From CAZCZZ01 sp964503335 (GTDB lineage: Bacteria; Verrucomicrobiota; Kiritimatiellia; CAIVKH01), in NCBI GenBank assembly GCA_964503335.1, contig CAZCZZ010000005.1:41465-105464 (forward strand): DNA of 64,000 nucleotides, in the 5' to 3' direction. Shown here one piece after another: positions 34,716-43,403 of the stretch. The translations under genes were made by a program, and so were the position numbers. The notes under the pieces were generated by a model. That model made no database searches and had not been told where the DNA came from. It saw only the letters and a program-made list of their open reading frames with translations. Positions within the stretch are counted from its first letter, which is position 1. Each line of letters begins with the position of its first letter.

Positions 34716-37120
34716 GGTGCGTCTTTCGCGGTGTGGTGCGACGGCTCAAGGGGCAGCATGATGCGCACGCACGTTCCGAAACCGGGTTTGGATTCCAGCA
34801 CGAGTGCACCGCCGACGGGTCGCAACATCTCCCTCAAGCCGATGAGTCCGGCGCCGGATCCGGGCTGCGGGCTTGTCACGTCAAAGCCGCATCCATTGTC
34901 CCTGGTATCCATCCAGACATGTTCCTCGTTGCTCCCGAAGGCGATGCGAACTTTCGATGCCCTGGCATGCTTGCGCACGTTCTTGAGCGACTCCTGAAGC
35001 GTGCGGTAGATGCAGGTCTTCCGGACCGGGTCGAGGGATGGGATACCGTGTTCAACCTCAAGTGCAGCAAAAGGAGGTCCCTCCTTGTTAAACTCCTCGA
35101 CGAGGTATTCGAGCGCCGCGTCGATTTCGAGATCGTCGATCAGGGGTGGTCGTTGCTCGGAGGCCTTTTCGCGGATTGCCTTGAGCAACTCGTCGATACG
35201 ACGTACGGCGTCCGAGATCCTGCGCACAGCCTGCCTGTCGCCGCCTGACGATTCCTCCAGCCCCAGCTTCAGCAAGGTGAGCGTCTGACCGACGTTGTCA
35301 TGGAGGAACGTGCTGATCTGCTTTCGCTCCTCTTCCTGCACTTCGAGCAGCCGCGTGGCGAGTCGTTGCCTCTCTGCTGCGTGCTGACGACGCTCGGTCA
35401 CGTCCACAACCGTGCCCAGGAACCCGATATGTGAACCATCCTCCCCTCGCAGCATGATCGCACGACCATCGACCCACCTTACCTCCCGATCAGGCGTGCA
35501 GAATCGATAGTCCATCAACTCGAAGTCCCTTCGTTCGCTGACCGTGGCGGCCCATTCGTCCCATATCCGCTGGACGTCTTCGGGATGCAGCGCCTTCATC
35601 CATCCCTTGCCCATCGCATCGGCGGCTTTCATGCCCGTGATTGCGCACCAGGCGTCATTCACATAGAGGCAGTCACCATTGGGATCAGACAGGTAGATGC
35701 CGACGGGGACGTGGCTCGTGAGCGTGCGGAACAGGTTTTCGCTGCGTCGCAACGCTTCCTGCGACTCATGGACGTCCGTGACGTTCTGCGAGAGTACGAG
35801 GATCCCGGTCACCTGACCCGAGGCATCCTTGATCGGCACCTTGTCGGTCCGGATCCAGGACTTGCGTCCTTCCCGGTCATGCAGCACTTCCACAATGCCG
35901 AGCTTCGGCTTGCCCGACCGTATGACCTCCAGGTCGTGTTGATAGAACTCATCCGCGTCTGCGGGATGGATATCACGGGTGGACTTCCCGCGGACCTGCC
36001 CGGCTGTGAATCCCATCGATCGTGCAGCCGCCTCATTAAGTTGTACGATCCGGTTGTGGGTGTCCTTCAGCCAGACCATGCCCGGCAGGACTTCGAACAA
36101 GGAATCGAGCTGGGCACTCTTCGAGCTCGCCTCGGCGAGGGCCCGGGTGCGGTCGGTGATGTCACGGGAATTGACCACGACCACGACGCGGCCCGCCGCA
36201 TCCACCGAGCTCCGCCCATGCGCCTCCATGATGCGCCACGATCCGTCCTTGTGAAGGAACTTGAAGATCGCTTCATGCGAATGCTCCGGCTGGCGCGCGG
36301 TCTTCTCGAACATCCCGCGCACGCGGTCGAGGTCATCGGGATGTACAAGGTGATAGATCTGGCCTCCGACCAGCTCATCGACTTCGTACCCGAGCATATT
36401 GCGCACGGAGGGGCTGTTGTACATCACGGTGCCGTAGCTATCGAACACGGTGATCAGGTCGAGGGCATTGTCGAGGAGCGACTGGTAGTAGCGGTCATTC
36501 CGCGTCCGCGCCAACTCGGCCACGCGTCGCTCGGTGATATCGATCAGGGTGCCGGTGGCGCCTTCAAAGTCGCCTGCCCCGCCGCCCAGCGTGCGGGCGC
36601 GCATTTCCACCCAATGCGTGTCGCCTGTCCGGGCGGTCATGCGCAGCTCGAGGCAGAGACTCTCCTCGCGGCACGCGGCCATTTCTGCAAAAGCCTTCTC
36701 GAAAGTCTCGCAATCCTCCTCGACGAGGAAACGCACGACGGGCTTGCCCAGGCTTCCTTCCAGGCTGAAGCCCGTAATGTCGAACCATGCCGTGTTGAGG
36801 AAAGTCCACCGCGCATCGGCATCGATCTGGAAGATGACTTCGCGCAAGCCGTCGAGCACGGCACGCAGGAACTTGCTCTCCTGCCGGAGCGAAAGGAGCT
36901 CCGAAGTCTTCAGCTTCGAGGACTTGGGGGCGGATTCCACCGCGCTGGCCACGGCCGCGCCGAGGTCNNNNNNNNNNNNNNNNNNNNNNNNNNNNNNNNN
37001 NNNNNNNNNNNNNNNNNNNNNNNNNNNNNNNNNNNNNNNNNNNNNNNNNNNNNNNNNNNNNNNNNNNTCGCTCTGGTTCTCCTCCAACAGAAGAACCCGG
37101 AGTGGTTTTTGGAGGATCAT
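34712..37120 (-). CDS. Multi-PAS sensor histidine kinase (HisKA_3), N-terminal part in a gap
   Basis: About 802 residues as assembled, with 100 N near the N-terminus. It begins LRVLLLEENQS, like the first strand of a receiver domain, then runs into the gap. After it come four PAS domains (starting near FLRAVLDGLREVIFQID, SLLDNALDLITVFD, SLFEVLPGMVWLKD and TLTSHVPVGIYLSD). A HisKA_3 dimerisation region follows, with phospho-His in STFLHDNVGQTLTLLK, then a short HATPase with DNGCGF and GLIGLREM. No membrane segment is seen, so sensing is probably cytoplasmic. Pairs with the NarL-type regulator immediately downstream. Confidence 0.88.
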   Translation of the reverse strand: MILQKPLRVLLLEENQSXXXXXXXXXXXXXXXXXXXXXXXXXXXXXXXXXXDLGAAVASAVESAPKSSKLKTSELLSLRQESKFLRAVLDGLREVIFQIDADARWTFLNTAWFDITGFSLEGSLGKPVVRFLVEEDCETFEKAFAEMAACREESLCLELRMTARTGDTHWVEMRARTLGGGAGDFEGATGTLIDITERRVAELARTRNDRYYQSLLDNALDLITVFDSYGTVMYNSPSVRNMLGYEVDELVGGQIYHLVHPDDLDRVRGMFEKTARQPEHSHEAIFKFLHKDGSWRIMEAHGRSSVDAAGRVVVVVNSRDITDRTRALAEASSKSAQLDSLFEVLPGMVWLKDTHNRIVQLNEAAARSMGFTAGQVRGKSTRDIHPADADEFYQHDLEVIRSGKPKLGIVEVLHDREGRKSWIRTDKVPIKDASGQVTGILVLSQNVTDVHESQEALRRSENLFRTLTSHVPVGIYLSDPNGDCLYVNDAWCAITGMKAADAMGKGWMKALHPEDVQRIWDEWAATVSERRDFELMDYRFCTPDREVRWVDGRAIMLRGEDGSHIGFLGTVVDVTERRQHAAERQRLATRLLEVQEEERKQISTFLHDNVGQTLTLLKLGLEESSGGDRQAVRRISDAVRRIDELLKAIREKASEQRPPLIDDLEIDAALEYLVEEFNKEGPPFAALEVEHGIPSLDPVRKTCIYRTLQESLKNVRKHARASKVRIAFGSNEEHVWMDTRDNGCGFDVTSPQPGSGAGLIGLREMLRPVGGALVLESKPGFGTCVRIMLPLEPSHHTAKDAP
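36968..37067. other. Assembly gap (100 N)
   Basis: Exactly 100 N within the sensor kinase gene. The flanking coding parts are in frame, but the true length is probably different (see findings). Confidence 0.95.
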
Positions 37121-37212
37121 GCTTGCACCATCAGCATTTTCACTTCTGCCAAAATTTCGCGCTGATGAGAAGCTCGCGCTTTGTAGGGAGATGCCTACAC
37201 GAAGGAGAAGCG

Positions 37213-37294
37213 GAAATGCGAGATTTGAGATACGAAATTCGAAACTCGAGCCCTCACATCGTACTCGTATCTCTCATCTCGCATCTCAAATTTC
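37213..37294. repeat. Imperfect palindrome at the 3' end of rfbC
   Basis: The left arm GAAATGCGAGATTTGAGATA and the right arm (TATCTCTCATCTCGCATCTC then AAATTTC) are built from the iterated words GAGATTTGAGATA/GCGAGAT. The right arm supplies the last codons and stop of rfbC. It may act as a terminator. Confidence 0.6.
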
Positions 37295-37849
37295 TGCCGC
37301 GTACAGCGGCAACTCGGACTTCGCCACGTCCGCCAGTCGTGGCAGCTTCGCGTCCTTGGGTGAGAGTGAGACTTCCTTGAGCGGCCAGTCGATCTTGAAA
37401 GCGGGGTCATTCCAGATAAAGCCACGATCGTCCGATGGGACGTAGATCTCCGTGCACTTGTAGAGAACGTCTGCGCACTCGCTGAGCACGACGAAGCCGT
37501 GGATGCATCCCTCGGGCACATAGAGCTGCTTGTGATTTTCTCCGGTGAGCAGCACACCGTAGCTCTTGCCGAAGGCTGGCGAGCCGCGACGCAAATCGAC
37601 GGCCACGTCGTAGATCTCGCCACGGATTGCGGTGACGAGTTTCCCCTGCGGGTGATTCTTCTGGTAGTGAAGTCCGCGCAGGACGCCTTTGAGTGAATGG
37701 GAGTGGTTGTCCTGCACGAAGGGCTTGCGGATGCCGGCCTCTGCGTACTTCTTCGCGTGGAAGGTCTCCTTGAAGAAGCCGCGTTCATCTTTCCAGACGT
37801 CGGGCTCGCAAAGGACCAGGCCGGGGATCTCGAGCTGGGTAAATTTCAT
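37286..37849 (-). CDS. rfbC: dTDP-4-dehydrorhamnose 3,5-epimerase
   Basis: A 187-residue protein with all RmlC landmarks: DERGFFKETF, FVQDNHSHSLKGVLRGLHYQ (the catalytic His region), GEIYDVAVDLR, and YVPEGCIHGFVVLSE with the second conserved His. It converts dTDP-4-keto-6-deoxyglucose to the L-lyxo epimer in dTDP-L-rhamnose synthesis. It follows rfbA by 17 bp on the same strand. rfbB and rfbD are not in the window. Confidence 0.95.
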   Translation of the reverse strand: MKFTQLEIPGLVLCEPDVWKDERGFFKETFHAKKYAEAGIRKPFVQDNHSHSLKGVLRGLHYQKNHPQGKLVTAIRGEIYDVAVDLRRGSPAFGKSYGVLLTGENHKQLYVPEGCIHGFVVLSECADVLYKCTEIYVPSDDRGFIWNDPAFKIDWPLKEVSLSPKDAKLPRLADVAKSELPLYAAEI

Positions 37850-37866
37850 GAACGCGCGCGCTCCGC

Positions 37867-38739
37867 CTATTCGTCTTCGTCGAGCAGCCTGAGCAGGTAT
37901 TGCCCGTACTCGTTCTTCTTCAAGCCCTCGCCGAGGGAACGCAATTGCTCGCGACCGATATAGCCCTGGCGGTAGGCAATTTCCTCAATGCAGGCGATCT
38001 TCAATCCCTGCCGCTCCTCGATCGTCTGCACGTAATTCGATGCCTGCAGCAGCGATTCATGTGTTCCGGTGTCGAGCCACGCAAAACCGCGTCCGAGCAA
38101 TTCAACCTGGAGTTTGCCCTGCTTGAGGTACTCGCGATTCACGTCGGTGATCTCGTATTCGCCACGCGGTGACGGCTGCAAGTGCTCCGCGATCCTGACC
38201 ACTTCGTTGTCGTAGAAGTAGAGACCGGGCACGGCATAGCGCGACTTGGGCTTGGCCGGCTTCTCCTCGATGTCGAGCACTTTGCCCGATTTGTCGAAGG
38301 AGACGACGCCGTAACGCTCGGGATCCTTGACGAGATAGCCGAAGATCACGCCGCCCTGGTTCAGTTCGCCGGCGCGACGAAGGATGCCGGAGAGGTCATG
38401 GCCAAAGAAGATGTTGTCGCCGAGCACCAGCGCCACGCTGTCTTTCCCGATAAAGGATTTGCCGATGACGAATGCTTGCGCGAGACCGTTTGGCGTCGGC
38501 TGTTCCGCGTAGGTGAAGTGGATGCCGAGTTGTGATCCGTCTCCGAGCAATTCCTTGAACCGGGGCAGATCCTGCGGCGTGGAGATGATGAGGATGTCGC
38601 GAATGCCGGCGAGCATGAGCACCGACAGCGGATAGTAGATCATCGGCTTGTCGTACACGGGAAGCAGTTGCTTGCTGACGACGCGTGTGATCGGATGAAG
38701 CCGTGTCCCGGAGCCCCCTGCGAGAATGATGCCCTTCAT
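37867..38739 (-). CDS. rfbA: Glucose-1-phosphate thymidylyltransferase
   Basis: A 290-residue protein from ATG 38739 (MKGIILAGGSGTRLHP, the nucleotide-binding G-x-G-T-R loop); the frame extends upstream but only through the intergenic palindrome. Other RmlA motifs are KQLLPVYDKPMIYYPLS, LGDNIFFGHDL (metal-binding Asp), EEKPAKPKS and WLDTGTHESLLQAS. It makes dTDP-glucose for rhamnose and other deoxysugars. The C-terminus is full length. Confidence 0.95.
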   Translation of the reverse strand: MKGIILAGGSGTRLHPITRVVSKQLLPVYDKPMIYYPLSVLMLAGIRDILIISTPQDLPRFKELLGDGSQLGIHFTYAEQPTPNGLAQAFVIGKSFIGKDSVALVLGDNIFFGHDLSGILRRAGELNQGGVIFGYLVKDPERYGVVSFDKSGKVLDIEEKPAKPKSRYAVPGLYFYDNEVVRIAEHLQPSPRGEYEITDVNREYLKQGKLQVELLGRGFAWLDTGTHESLLQASNYVQTIEERQGLKIACIEEIAYRQGYIGREQLRSLGEGLKKNEYGQYLLRLLDEDE

Positions 38740-38775
38740 GTCGTGAACCGTAGCATTGTGAAAGCGCGGGGGAAA

Positions 38776-38858
38776 GATGGATGATTGATGATGTATGATT
38801 GCTGAGTCCGGCTTCGATTTCGAAATTCCGCAGTCATCATTCATCCATCATCATTCAT
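38776..38858. repeat. Imperfect palindrome between yidC and rfbA
   Basis: The word GATGGATGATTGATGATG/TATGATTG is repeated on the left and its complement (CAGTCATCATTCATCCATC, then ATCATTCAT) on the right. The interior TTCGATTTCGAAATTCCG also pairs partly. The right end supplies the yidC stop codon (38855-38857). Confidence 0.6.
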
Positions 38859-40645
38859 GCCGTCTTCGCCTTCTTCTGGCTCCGCAACGTGACGAGCTGT
38901 TGGACGATCATGAGCACGTTCTGTGTCGTCCAGTAGAGCGCGAGGCCGGAGGCGTAGCTGTAGAGGAAGAAGAGCATCATGATCGGCATCATGATCCGCA
39001 TCATCTTGGCCTGCGCGGGGTCGCCACCGCTTGGCGTCAGCTTCTGCTGGAAGTACATGGTCAGCGCCATGAGCAACGGGAGGATGTTGAGCGCGAACGG
39101 AAGCGTGCCGGCGAACAGGTTCTCGGGCTCGCTCAAGTCGTGGATCCATAGGAAGGGGGCGTAGCGCAATTCAATGGCGCTGCGCAGCACGTAGAAGAGC
39201 GAAACGAAGATCGGGATCTGGATGAGCATCGGCAGGCAGCCGCCAAGGGGATTGACCTTGTGCTCCTTGTACACGGCCATGACTTCCTGCTGCATCTTCT
39301 GCGGGTTGTTCTTGTGCTTCTCCTGGATCGCCTTGACCAGGGGCTGCACTTCCATCATCCGCTTCATGCTCTCCGTGCTCTTGTGCGTGACCGGCCAGAA
39401 CACGAGCTTGATGATGATCGTGAGGAGCATGATGGCGACGCCGTAGTTCGCCCACAGGTGGTCGTGGATGAAGTTGAGCGTCTTCAGCAGCATCGTGGCG
39501 ATAGGGCGAACCCAGTCGCCCAGCTCCATGACGTCCACCTGATGCAACCCGATGGCATGCAGTTCCGCATACTTCTTCGGTCCGACGTAATACTGGAACT
39601 TGCGGACGAAACTTTCACCGGGGGCGAGGTCCAGCGCCGGGAACAGGACCGTTGCCGCGATGCTCGAAATCGGCGTCATCTTCTTCACGCTCGCGGGATT
39701 GGCTCGCTCGCCGGGCACTTCCTGCCGCGTGGCGATCACGCCACAGCCGGCGGCGCCTTCCTCGGGCAGGATCGGCGTGAGGATCTGGACGAAGTACTTG
39801 TTCTTCGCCGCGGCCCAATCGATGGGATTCTCGTTCGCCGTGCGGTCGATCGAAAGCGGCAGGCCGGGCAGCCCGCGGTCTTCACGGTCTACTTTAAAAA
39901 GTCCGGGCACCTCCTTGCCGACATGCCTCACGCCCTCGCTCGGTGACCATGTATCCACGCCCAGCGTCACGAAGCCGATCTGGTCGGAATGGCCCGGCTC
40001 GTTGCGCATCGGCCCGGTCCTGATGGCATGGTCCGGCAGCGCAGCGGCCTGTTCGCCGCCGTTTACAAAGGTGTCGGTGACCTGCAGGACGTAATTCGTC
40101 GAAAGCTCGACCAGTCGCTCCAGCTTCACCCCGTTACGGAGCCGGCGTTCAAAGCGCAGGGCTGATCCCCTTGCCTCACTGGAAATCGTAAACGAAGTCT
40201 CAGGACCAAAGCCGGGCAGGTCCGCGTAGGCCATGGCGTATGCGTCGCTGAAATCGAGCACCACGGGTCCGCTGTCTTTCGCCAGTTGCGAGCGATAGCC
40301 CAACAGCGTGGCTTCGCGGAGCGCAGCACCGCGGCTTGAGAATGTGAGCTGCATGCGCTCATTCGAAAGCACGCGCGTAGATTCGGGCTCGTCGGTAATC
40401 TCCGCGGACTTCAGTTCCACGGCTTCGACAGCCGTGGCCTCAGGGGTGACAGCGGGTTCGGACGGATCGGGCAGATCGGTCTGATCCGGCGGATCGGTCA
40501 GATCAGCCTGCTCCATGACATTCGTCGTGGAGAGGATGTCGGACCCGCCGAAGTACTGCTTGTGGATGATACGGTCCAGCGTGGGCCATGCCAGCAGCAG
40601 GGCTACGAGCGCGGCAAAAATGATGTAGTCGCTCTTGCGGTTCAT
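38855..40645 (-). CDS. yidC: Membrane protein insertase YidC
   Basis: A 596-residue protein of the Gram-negative type. It has an N-terminal membrane anchor (IIFAALVALLLAWP), then a large periplasmic beta domain. The conserved insertase core begins NYGVAIMLLTIIIKLVFWPVTHKS, with the MQ..Y.EHK.NPLGGCLPMLIQIP hairpin and three further helices. It inserts inner-membrane proteins with or without Sec. The start overlaps the yidD stop, and it sits in the standard rpmH-rnpA-yidD-yidC order. Confidence 0.97.
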   Translation of the reverse strand: MNRKSDYIIFAALVALLLAWPTLDRIIHKQYFGGSDILSTTNVMEQADLTDPPDQTDLPDPSEPAVTPEATAVEAVELKSAEITDEPESTRVLSNERMQLTFSSRGAALREATLLGYRSQLAKDSGPVVLDFSDAYAMAYADLPGFGPETSFTISSEARGSALRFERRLRNGVKLERLVELSTNYVLQVTDTFVNGGEQAAALPDHAIRTGPMRNEPGHSDQIGFVTLGVDTWSPSEGVRHVGKEVPGLFKVDREDRGLPGLPLSIDRTANENPIDWAAAKNKYFVQILTPILPEEGAAGCGVIATRQEVPGERANPASVKKMTPISSIAATVLFPALDLAPGESFVRKFQYYVGPKKYAELHAIGLHQVDVMELGDWVRPIATMLLKTLNFIHDHLWANYGVAIMLLTIIIKLVFWPVTHKSTESMKRMMEVQPLVKAIQEKHKNNPQKMQQEVMAVYKEHKVNPLGGCLPMLIQIPIFVSLFYVLRSAIELRYAPFLWIHDLSEPENLFAGTLPFALNILPLLMALTMYFQQKLTPSGGDPAQAKMMRIMMPIMMLFFLYSYASGLALYWTTQNVLMIVQQLVTLRSQKKAKTA

Positions 40646-40890
40646 GTTCTCACAATTCTTTCTCTGTGCGCTCCGGCATCGGGCGGCACCGGGTCATAGC
40701 CACCGCGCGAGAAGGGATGGCAGCGAGCCAATCGCCGGATCGCAATCCAGCCACCCTTCAGGGCACCGTGCTGCTCTATGGCGGACACGGCATACTCAGA
40801 ACAACTCGGGTGGAAGCGGCAGGAGCCGCCGACGTACAAGCCCAACGTGTGCTGATACAAGCGCACCAACCCTATGGCAACCCGCTTCAT
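40642..40890 (-). CDS. yidD: Membrane protein insertion efficiency factor YidD
   Basis: An 82-residue protein with the family core: LVRLYQHTL, SCRFHPSCSEYAVSAIEQHG, and GWIAIRRLARCHPFSRGGYDPVP. All conserved Cys are present. It overlaps rnpA upstream and yidC downstream by 4 bp each. Confidence 0.96.
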   Translation of the reverse strand: MKRVAIGLVRLYQHTLGLYVGGSCRFHPSCSEYAVSAIEQHGALKGGWIAIRRLARCHPFSRGGYDPVPPDAGAHRERIVRT

Positions 40891-41264
40891 TCCATCAGTC
40901 CCGCACTGCCCGCCAGCGCCAGGAATTCCTCCACCACGGCTTTTGAAGGCGCTCGCACGATGTTCGCGCGGGCAACAAGGACCAGGTCAAAAGCCCCCTT
41001 CAGACGATGTCGATTTCTCCGGAACGTCTCGCGCAGGACCCTTCGCGCGCGCACCCGCTGGACTGCTCCCCCAACCTTGCGGCTGGTGACCACACCCAGA
41101 CGGAGCGATGCATCGGCACCCTCGCGAACCCACAGCACCATGTAGCGGCCGACGCGCTTCCGTCCCTGGGAAAAGGCCTCATCGAACGCCGTGCTGCGGA
41201 TGAGCCGCCGGCTCCGGCCCAGCCGCTCATCGGGCTTTGCCGCGCCTGACGTCTCAGCGCCCAT
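40887..41264 (-). CDS. rnpA: Ribonuclease P protein component
   Basis: A 125-residue protein: SRRLIRSTAFDEAFSQGRK at the start and the RNA-binding RNR-type motif (VQRVRARRVLRETFRR) in the middle, followed by DLVLVARANI. It binds the catalytic RNA of RNase P and aids pre-tRNA recognition. It begins 11 bp after the rpmH stop. The N-terminal extension of about 20 residues is not conserved, so the start is less certain. Confidence 0.94.
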   Translation of the reverse strand: MGAETSGAAKPDERLGRSRRLIRSTAFDEAFSQGRKRVGRYMVLWVREGADASLRLGVVTSRKVGGAVQRVRARRVLRETFRRNRHRLKGAFDLVLVARANIVRAPSKAVVEEFLALAGSAGLME

Positions 41265-41275
41265 AGGTCACAGCA

Positions 41276-41413
41276 TCAGACTTGGGTCAGCTTCTTGCGA
41301 CCCACCCGGCGGCGGCGGTTAAGAACCTCGCGTCCGTCCTTCGTCTTCATGCGTTTACGAAAACCGTGGGAGCGCTTGCGCTTGATTTTTGAGGGCTGGT
41401 ACTCACGCTTCAT
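41276..41413 (-). CDS. rpmH: 50S ribosomal protein L34
   Basis: A 45-residue highly basic protein: MKREYQPSKIKRKRSHGFR, then KRMKTKDGREVLNRRRRVGR and KKLTQV. This matches L34 along its full length. It is first in the rpmH-rnpA-yidD-yidC operon. Confidence 0.97.
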   Translation of the reverse strand: MKREYQPSKIKRKRSHGFRKRMKTKDGREVLNRRRRVGRKKLTQV

Positions 41414-41527
41414 CTGTCATTTCCTTCCAAAGGGCCGCGAAAATAGCAGGTTCCGTTGACCTGTCAAACCGATATACCCCCCTCCACCCTTCGAAATCGG
41501 TTCCCATTTGGACCGGACATGGTGTAT

Positions 41528-41574
41528 TTCCAAGGGTTGGAAGTCTGGAACGGGGGAAGTTCCAAGGATTGGAA
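41528..41574. repeat. Paired palindrome TTCCAANNNTTGGAA x2
   Basis: TTCCAAGGGTTGGAA (41528-41542), a 17-bp spacer, and TTCCAAGGATTGGAA (41560-41574), with outer complementary flanks GGTGT/ACACC. It lies in the 217-bp divergent gap between rpmH and the nucleoside-kinase-like gene; nothing else is evident there apart from GGGGGA before ATG 41631. Confidence 0.8.
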
Positions 41575-41630
41575 ACACCGGCGCGCCCGGCGCCATCGTA
41601 CTACAGAACCGCACATCGCGGGGGAACATC

Positions 41631-43298
41631 ATGCAGAACACCAAGACCATCGCCGTCTCCATCGAACCCGACCGGAAGGTCGAATGCCTTATCAATACGC
41701 CGGTTAAGATGCTTTTACCCGCGCCGTTCGACGCAAATGGCCGCCAGTACCTCGGTGCCGTGGTCAACAACGCCGTGGTCACGCTGGAGTTTCTCCTGGA
41801 GGTGGATAGCGACGTCCGATTCCTCACGCTGGGCGATCCCGCCGGTTGGCGCATCTATCGCAGCACCGCATCATTCCTGCTCGGCAAGGCGGTGAAAGAT
41901 CTCTTTCCCGATGCCCGATTCTCCGTCGAACATTCGCTCGGAACGGGTTTCTACTGCTGGTTCGGCCAGAACGGGCAGGAAGGCATTTCGCCGGACGACG
42001 TGGCGCGGATCGAGACCCACATGAAGAAGCTCGTCTCGCGCGAGGTGCCGATCGAGCGGCGAAAGGTGTCGTTTGCCGACGCCGTGAAGGCGTTCGAGGA
42101 CCAGGGCCAGACCGACAAGGTGAACCTGCTCCGCTTCCGGAATCCGCCGAAAGTCGTCGTCTACACCTGCGAGGACTTCGTCGATCTTTCCCACGGCCCG
42201 CTCGCCGGCTCCGCAGGCGCGCTCACCCATTTCCAGCTCATTCCGCACGAGACGGGATTCGTCATCCAGTTCCCGGACCGCGGCACCCCGCCACGCGTCC
42301 CCCCCCTGCGCCCGCAGCCGCACCTCTTCAAGATCTACCAGGAACACAAGAAGTGGGGCCGAACCCTCGGCGTCACCAACGTCGGCCGCCTCAATGAGCT
42401 CATCGCCAGCAACGAGATCGGCGACTTCATCAAGATCGCTGAGGCCTTCCACGAGAAGAAGATCGCGCAGATCGCCGACATCGTGACGGCGAAACGGCCC
42501 AAGCTCCTGCTGATTGCAGGCCCTTCCTCCTCCGGCAAGACCACGTTCGCAAAACGTCTCGGCGTGCAACTGCGCGTCAACGGCATCCAACTCGTCACGA
42601 TCTCCGTCGACAACTACTTCGTCAACCGGGACCGGACACCCAAGGACGAGAAGGGCGAGAACGACTACGAACACATTGAAGCCATCGACCTCGCGCTCTT
42701 CAACGAGCACCTCAAGAAGTTGGACTCGGGCGAAGAAGTCGACGTGCCGACATTCGACTTCCACGAAGGCAGGCAGGTGTTCAAGGGCAACAAGCTCCGG
42801 CTCGGCCCGAACCAGATGCTGATCCTCGAAGGCATCCACTGCCTCAACCCGCGCCTGACCGAAGTCATCCAGCCTGAGCACAAGTTCAAGGTTTACATCA
42901 GCGCGCTGACGCAGCTGAATCTGGATTCGAACAACCGCATTTCGACGACGGACAACCGCCTCGTCCGCCGCATGGTCCGCGACCACCAATTCCGCGGCCA
43001 CTCCGCGCTCGTCACGATGAACATGTGGCAAAGCGTGCGGCGCGGCGAGAAGACCTGGATCTTCCCGTTCCAGAAGGAAGCCGACATCGCATTCAACTCC
43101 GCGCTGGACTACGAACTCGCGATCCTGAAGCCGCTCGTCGAACCCCTGCTCGCCGAAGTGAAGCCCTACCATCCCCAATACGGCGAAGCCCGCCGCATGC
43201 AGGAATTCCTGAAAAGCTTCCTCGTCGCCCCCGTAGACCTAGTCCCCCCCACCTCCATCCTCCGCGAGTTCGTCGGCAAGAGCAGTTTCAGGTACTAG
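41631..43298 (+). CDS. Uridine kinase-like protein with threonyl-tRNA-synthetase-like N-terminal domain
   Basis: A 555-residue protein from ATG 41631 (GGGGGA upstream). The first about 65 residues (IAVSIEPDRKVECLINTPV) look TGS-like. Residues about 80-270 resemble the second additional domain of ThrRS, with HSLGTGFYCWF. The C-terminal half is a P-loop kinase of the uridine kinase/phosphoribulokinase family: LLIAGPSSSGKTTFAKRL, ISVDNYFVNRDRTP, and LEGIHCLNP. This architecture is known for bacterial nucleoside kinases found in several phyla. A nucleoside salvage role is inferred from the family. Confidence 0.85.
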   Translation: MQNTKTIAVSIEPDRKVECLINTPVKMLLPAPFDANGRQYLGAVVNNAVVTLEFLLEVDSDVRFLTLGDPAGWRIYRSTASFLLGKAVKDLFPDARFSVEHSLGTGFYCWFGQNGQEGISPDDVARIETHMKKLVSREVPIERRKVSFADAVKAFEDQGQTDKVNLLRFRNPPKVVVYTCEDFVDLSHGPLAGSAGALTHFQLIPHETGFVIQFPDRGTPPRVPPLRPQPHLFKIYQEHKKWGRTLGVTNVGRLNELIASNEIGDFIKIAEAFHEKKIAQIADIVTAKRPKLLLIAGPSSSGKTTFAKRLGVQLRVNGIQLVTISVDNYFVNRDRTPKDEKGENDYEHIEAIDLALFNEHLKKLDSGEEVDVPTFDFHEGRQVFKGNKLRLGPNQMLILEGIHCLNPRLTEVIQPEHKFKVYISALTQLNLDSNNRISTTDNRLVRRMVRDHQFRGHSALVTMNMWQSVRRGEKTWIFPFQKEADIAFNSALDYELAILKPLVEPLLAEVKPYHPQYGEARRMQEFLKSFLVAPVDLVPPTSILREFVGKSSFRY

Positions 43299-43403
43299 CA
43301 CGTCAGCCACGCGAGGCCCGCTCAATCGATTCCCGAACCTTCGCCGGGATCGCGCGGCATCTGAAGAGTTGAGGACACGGGGTGACTTTGGCACGGTGCG
43401 CCC

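Noticed and set aside
37867..38844. Longer start for rfbA at 38844
   Set aside because: The added 35 residues translate the intergenic palindrome; the conserved protein begins at MKGIILAGG.
41276..41630. Possible replication origin beside rpmH
   Set aside because: No dnaA gene and no DnaA-box-like cluster found here; the upstream gene is a nucleoside-kinase-like gene.
41871..43178. 435-codon minus ORF opposite the nucleoside-kinase-like gene
   Set aside because: Shadow frame; the plus strand has full-length kinase motifs.
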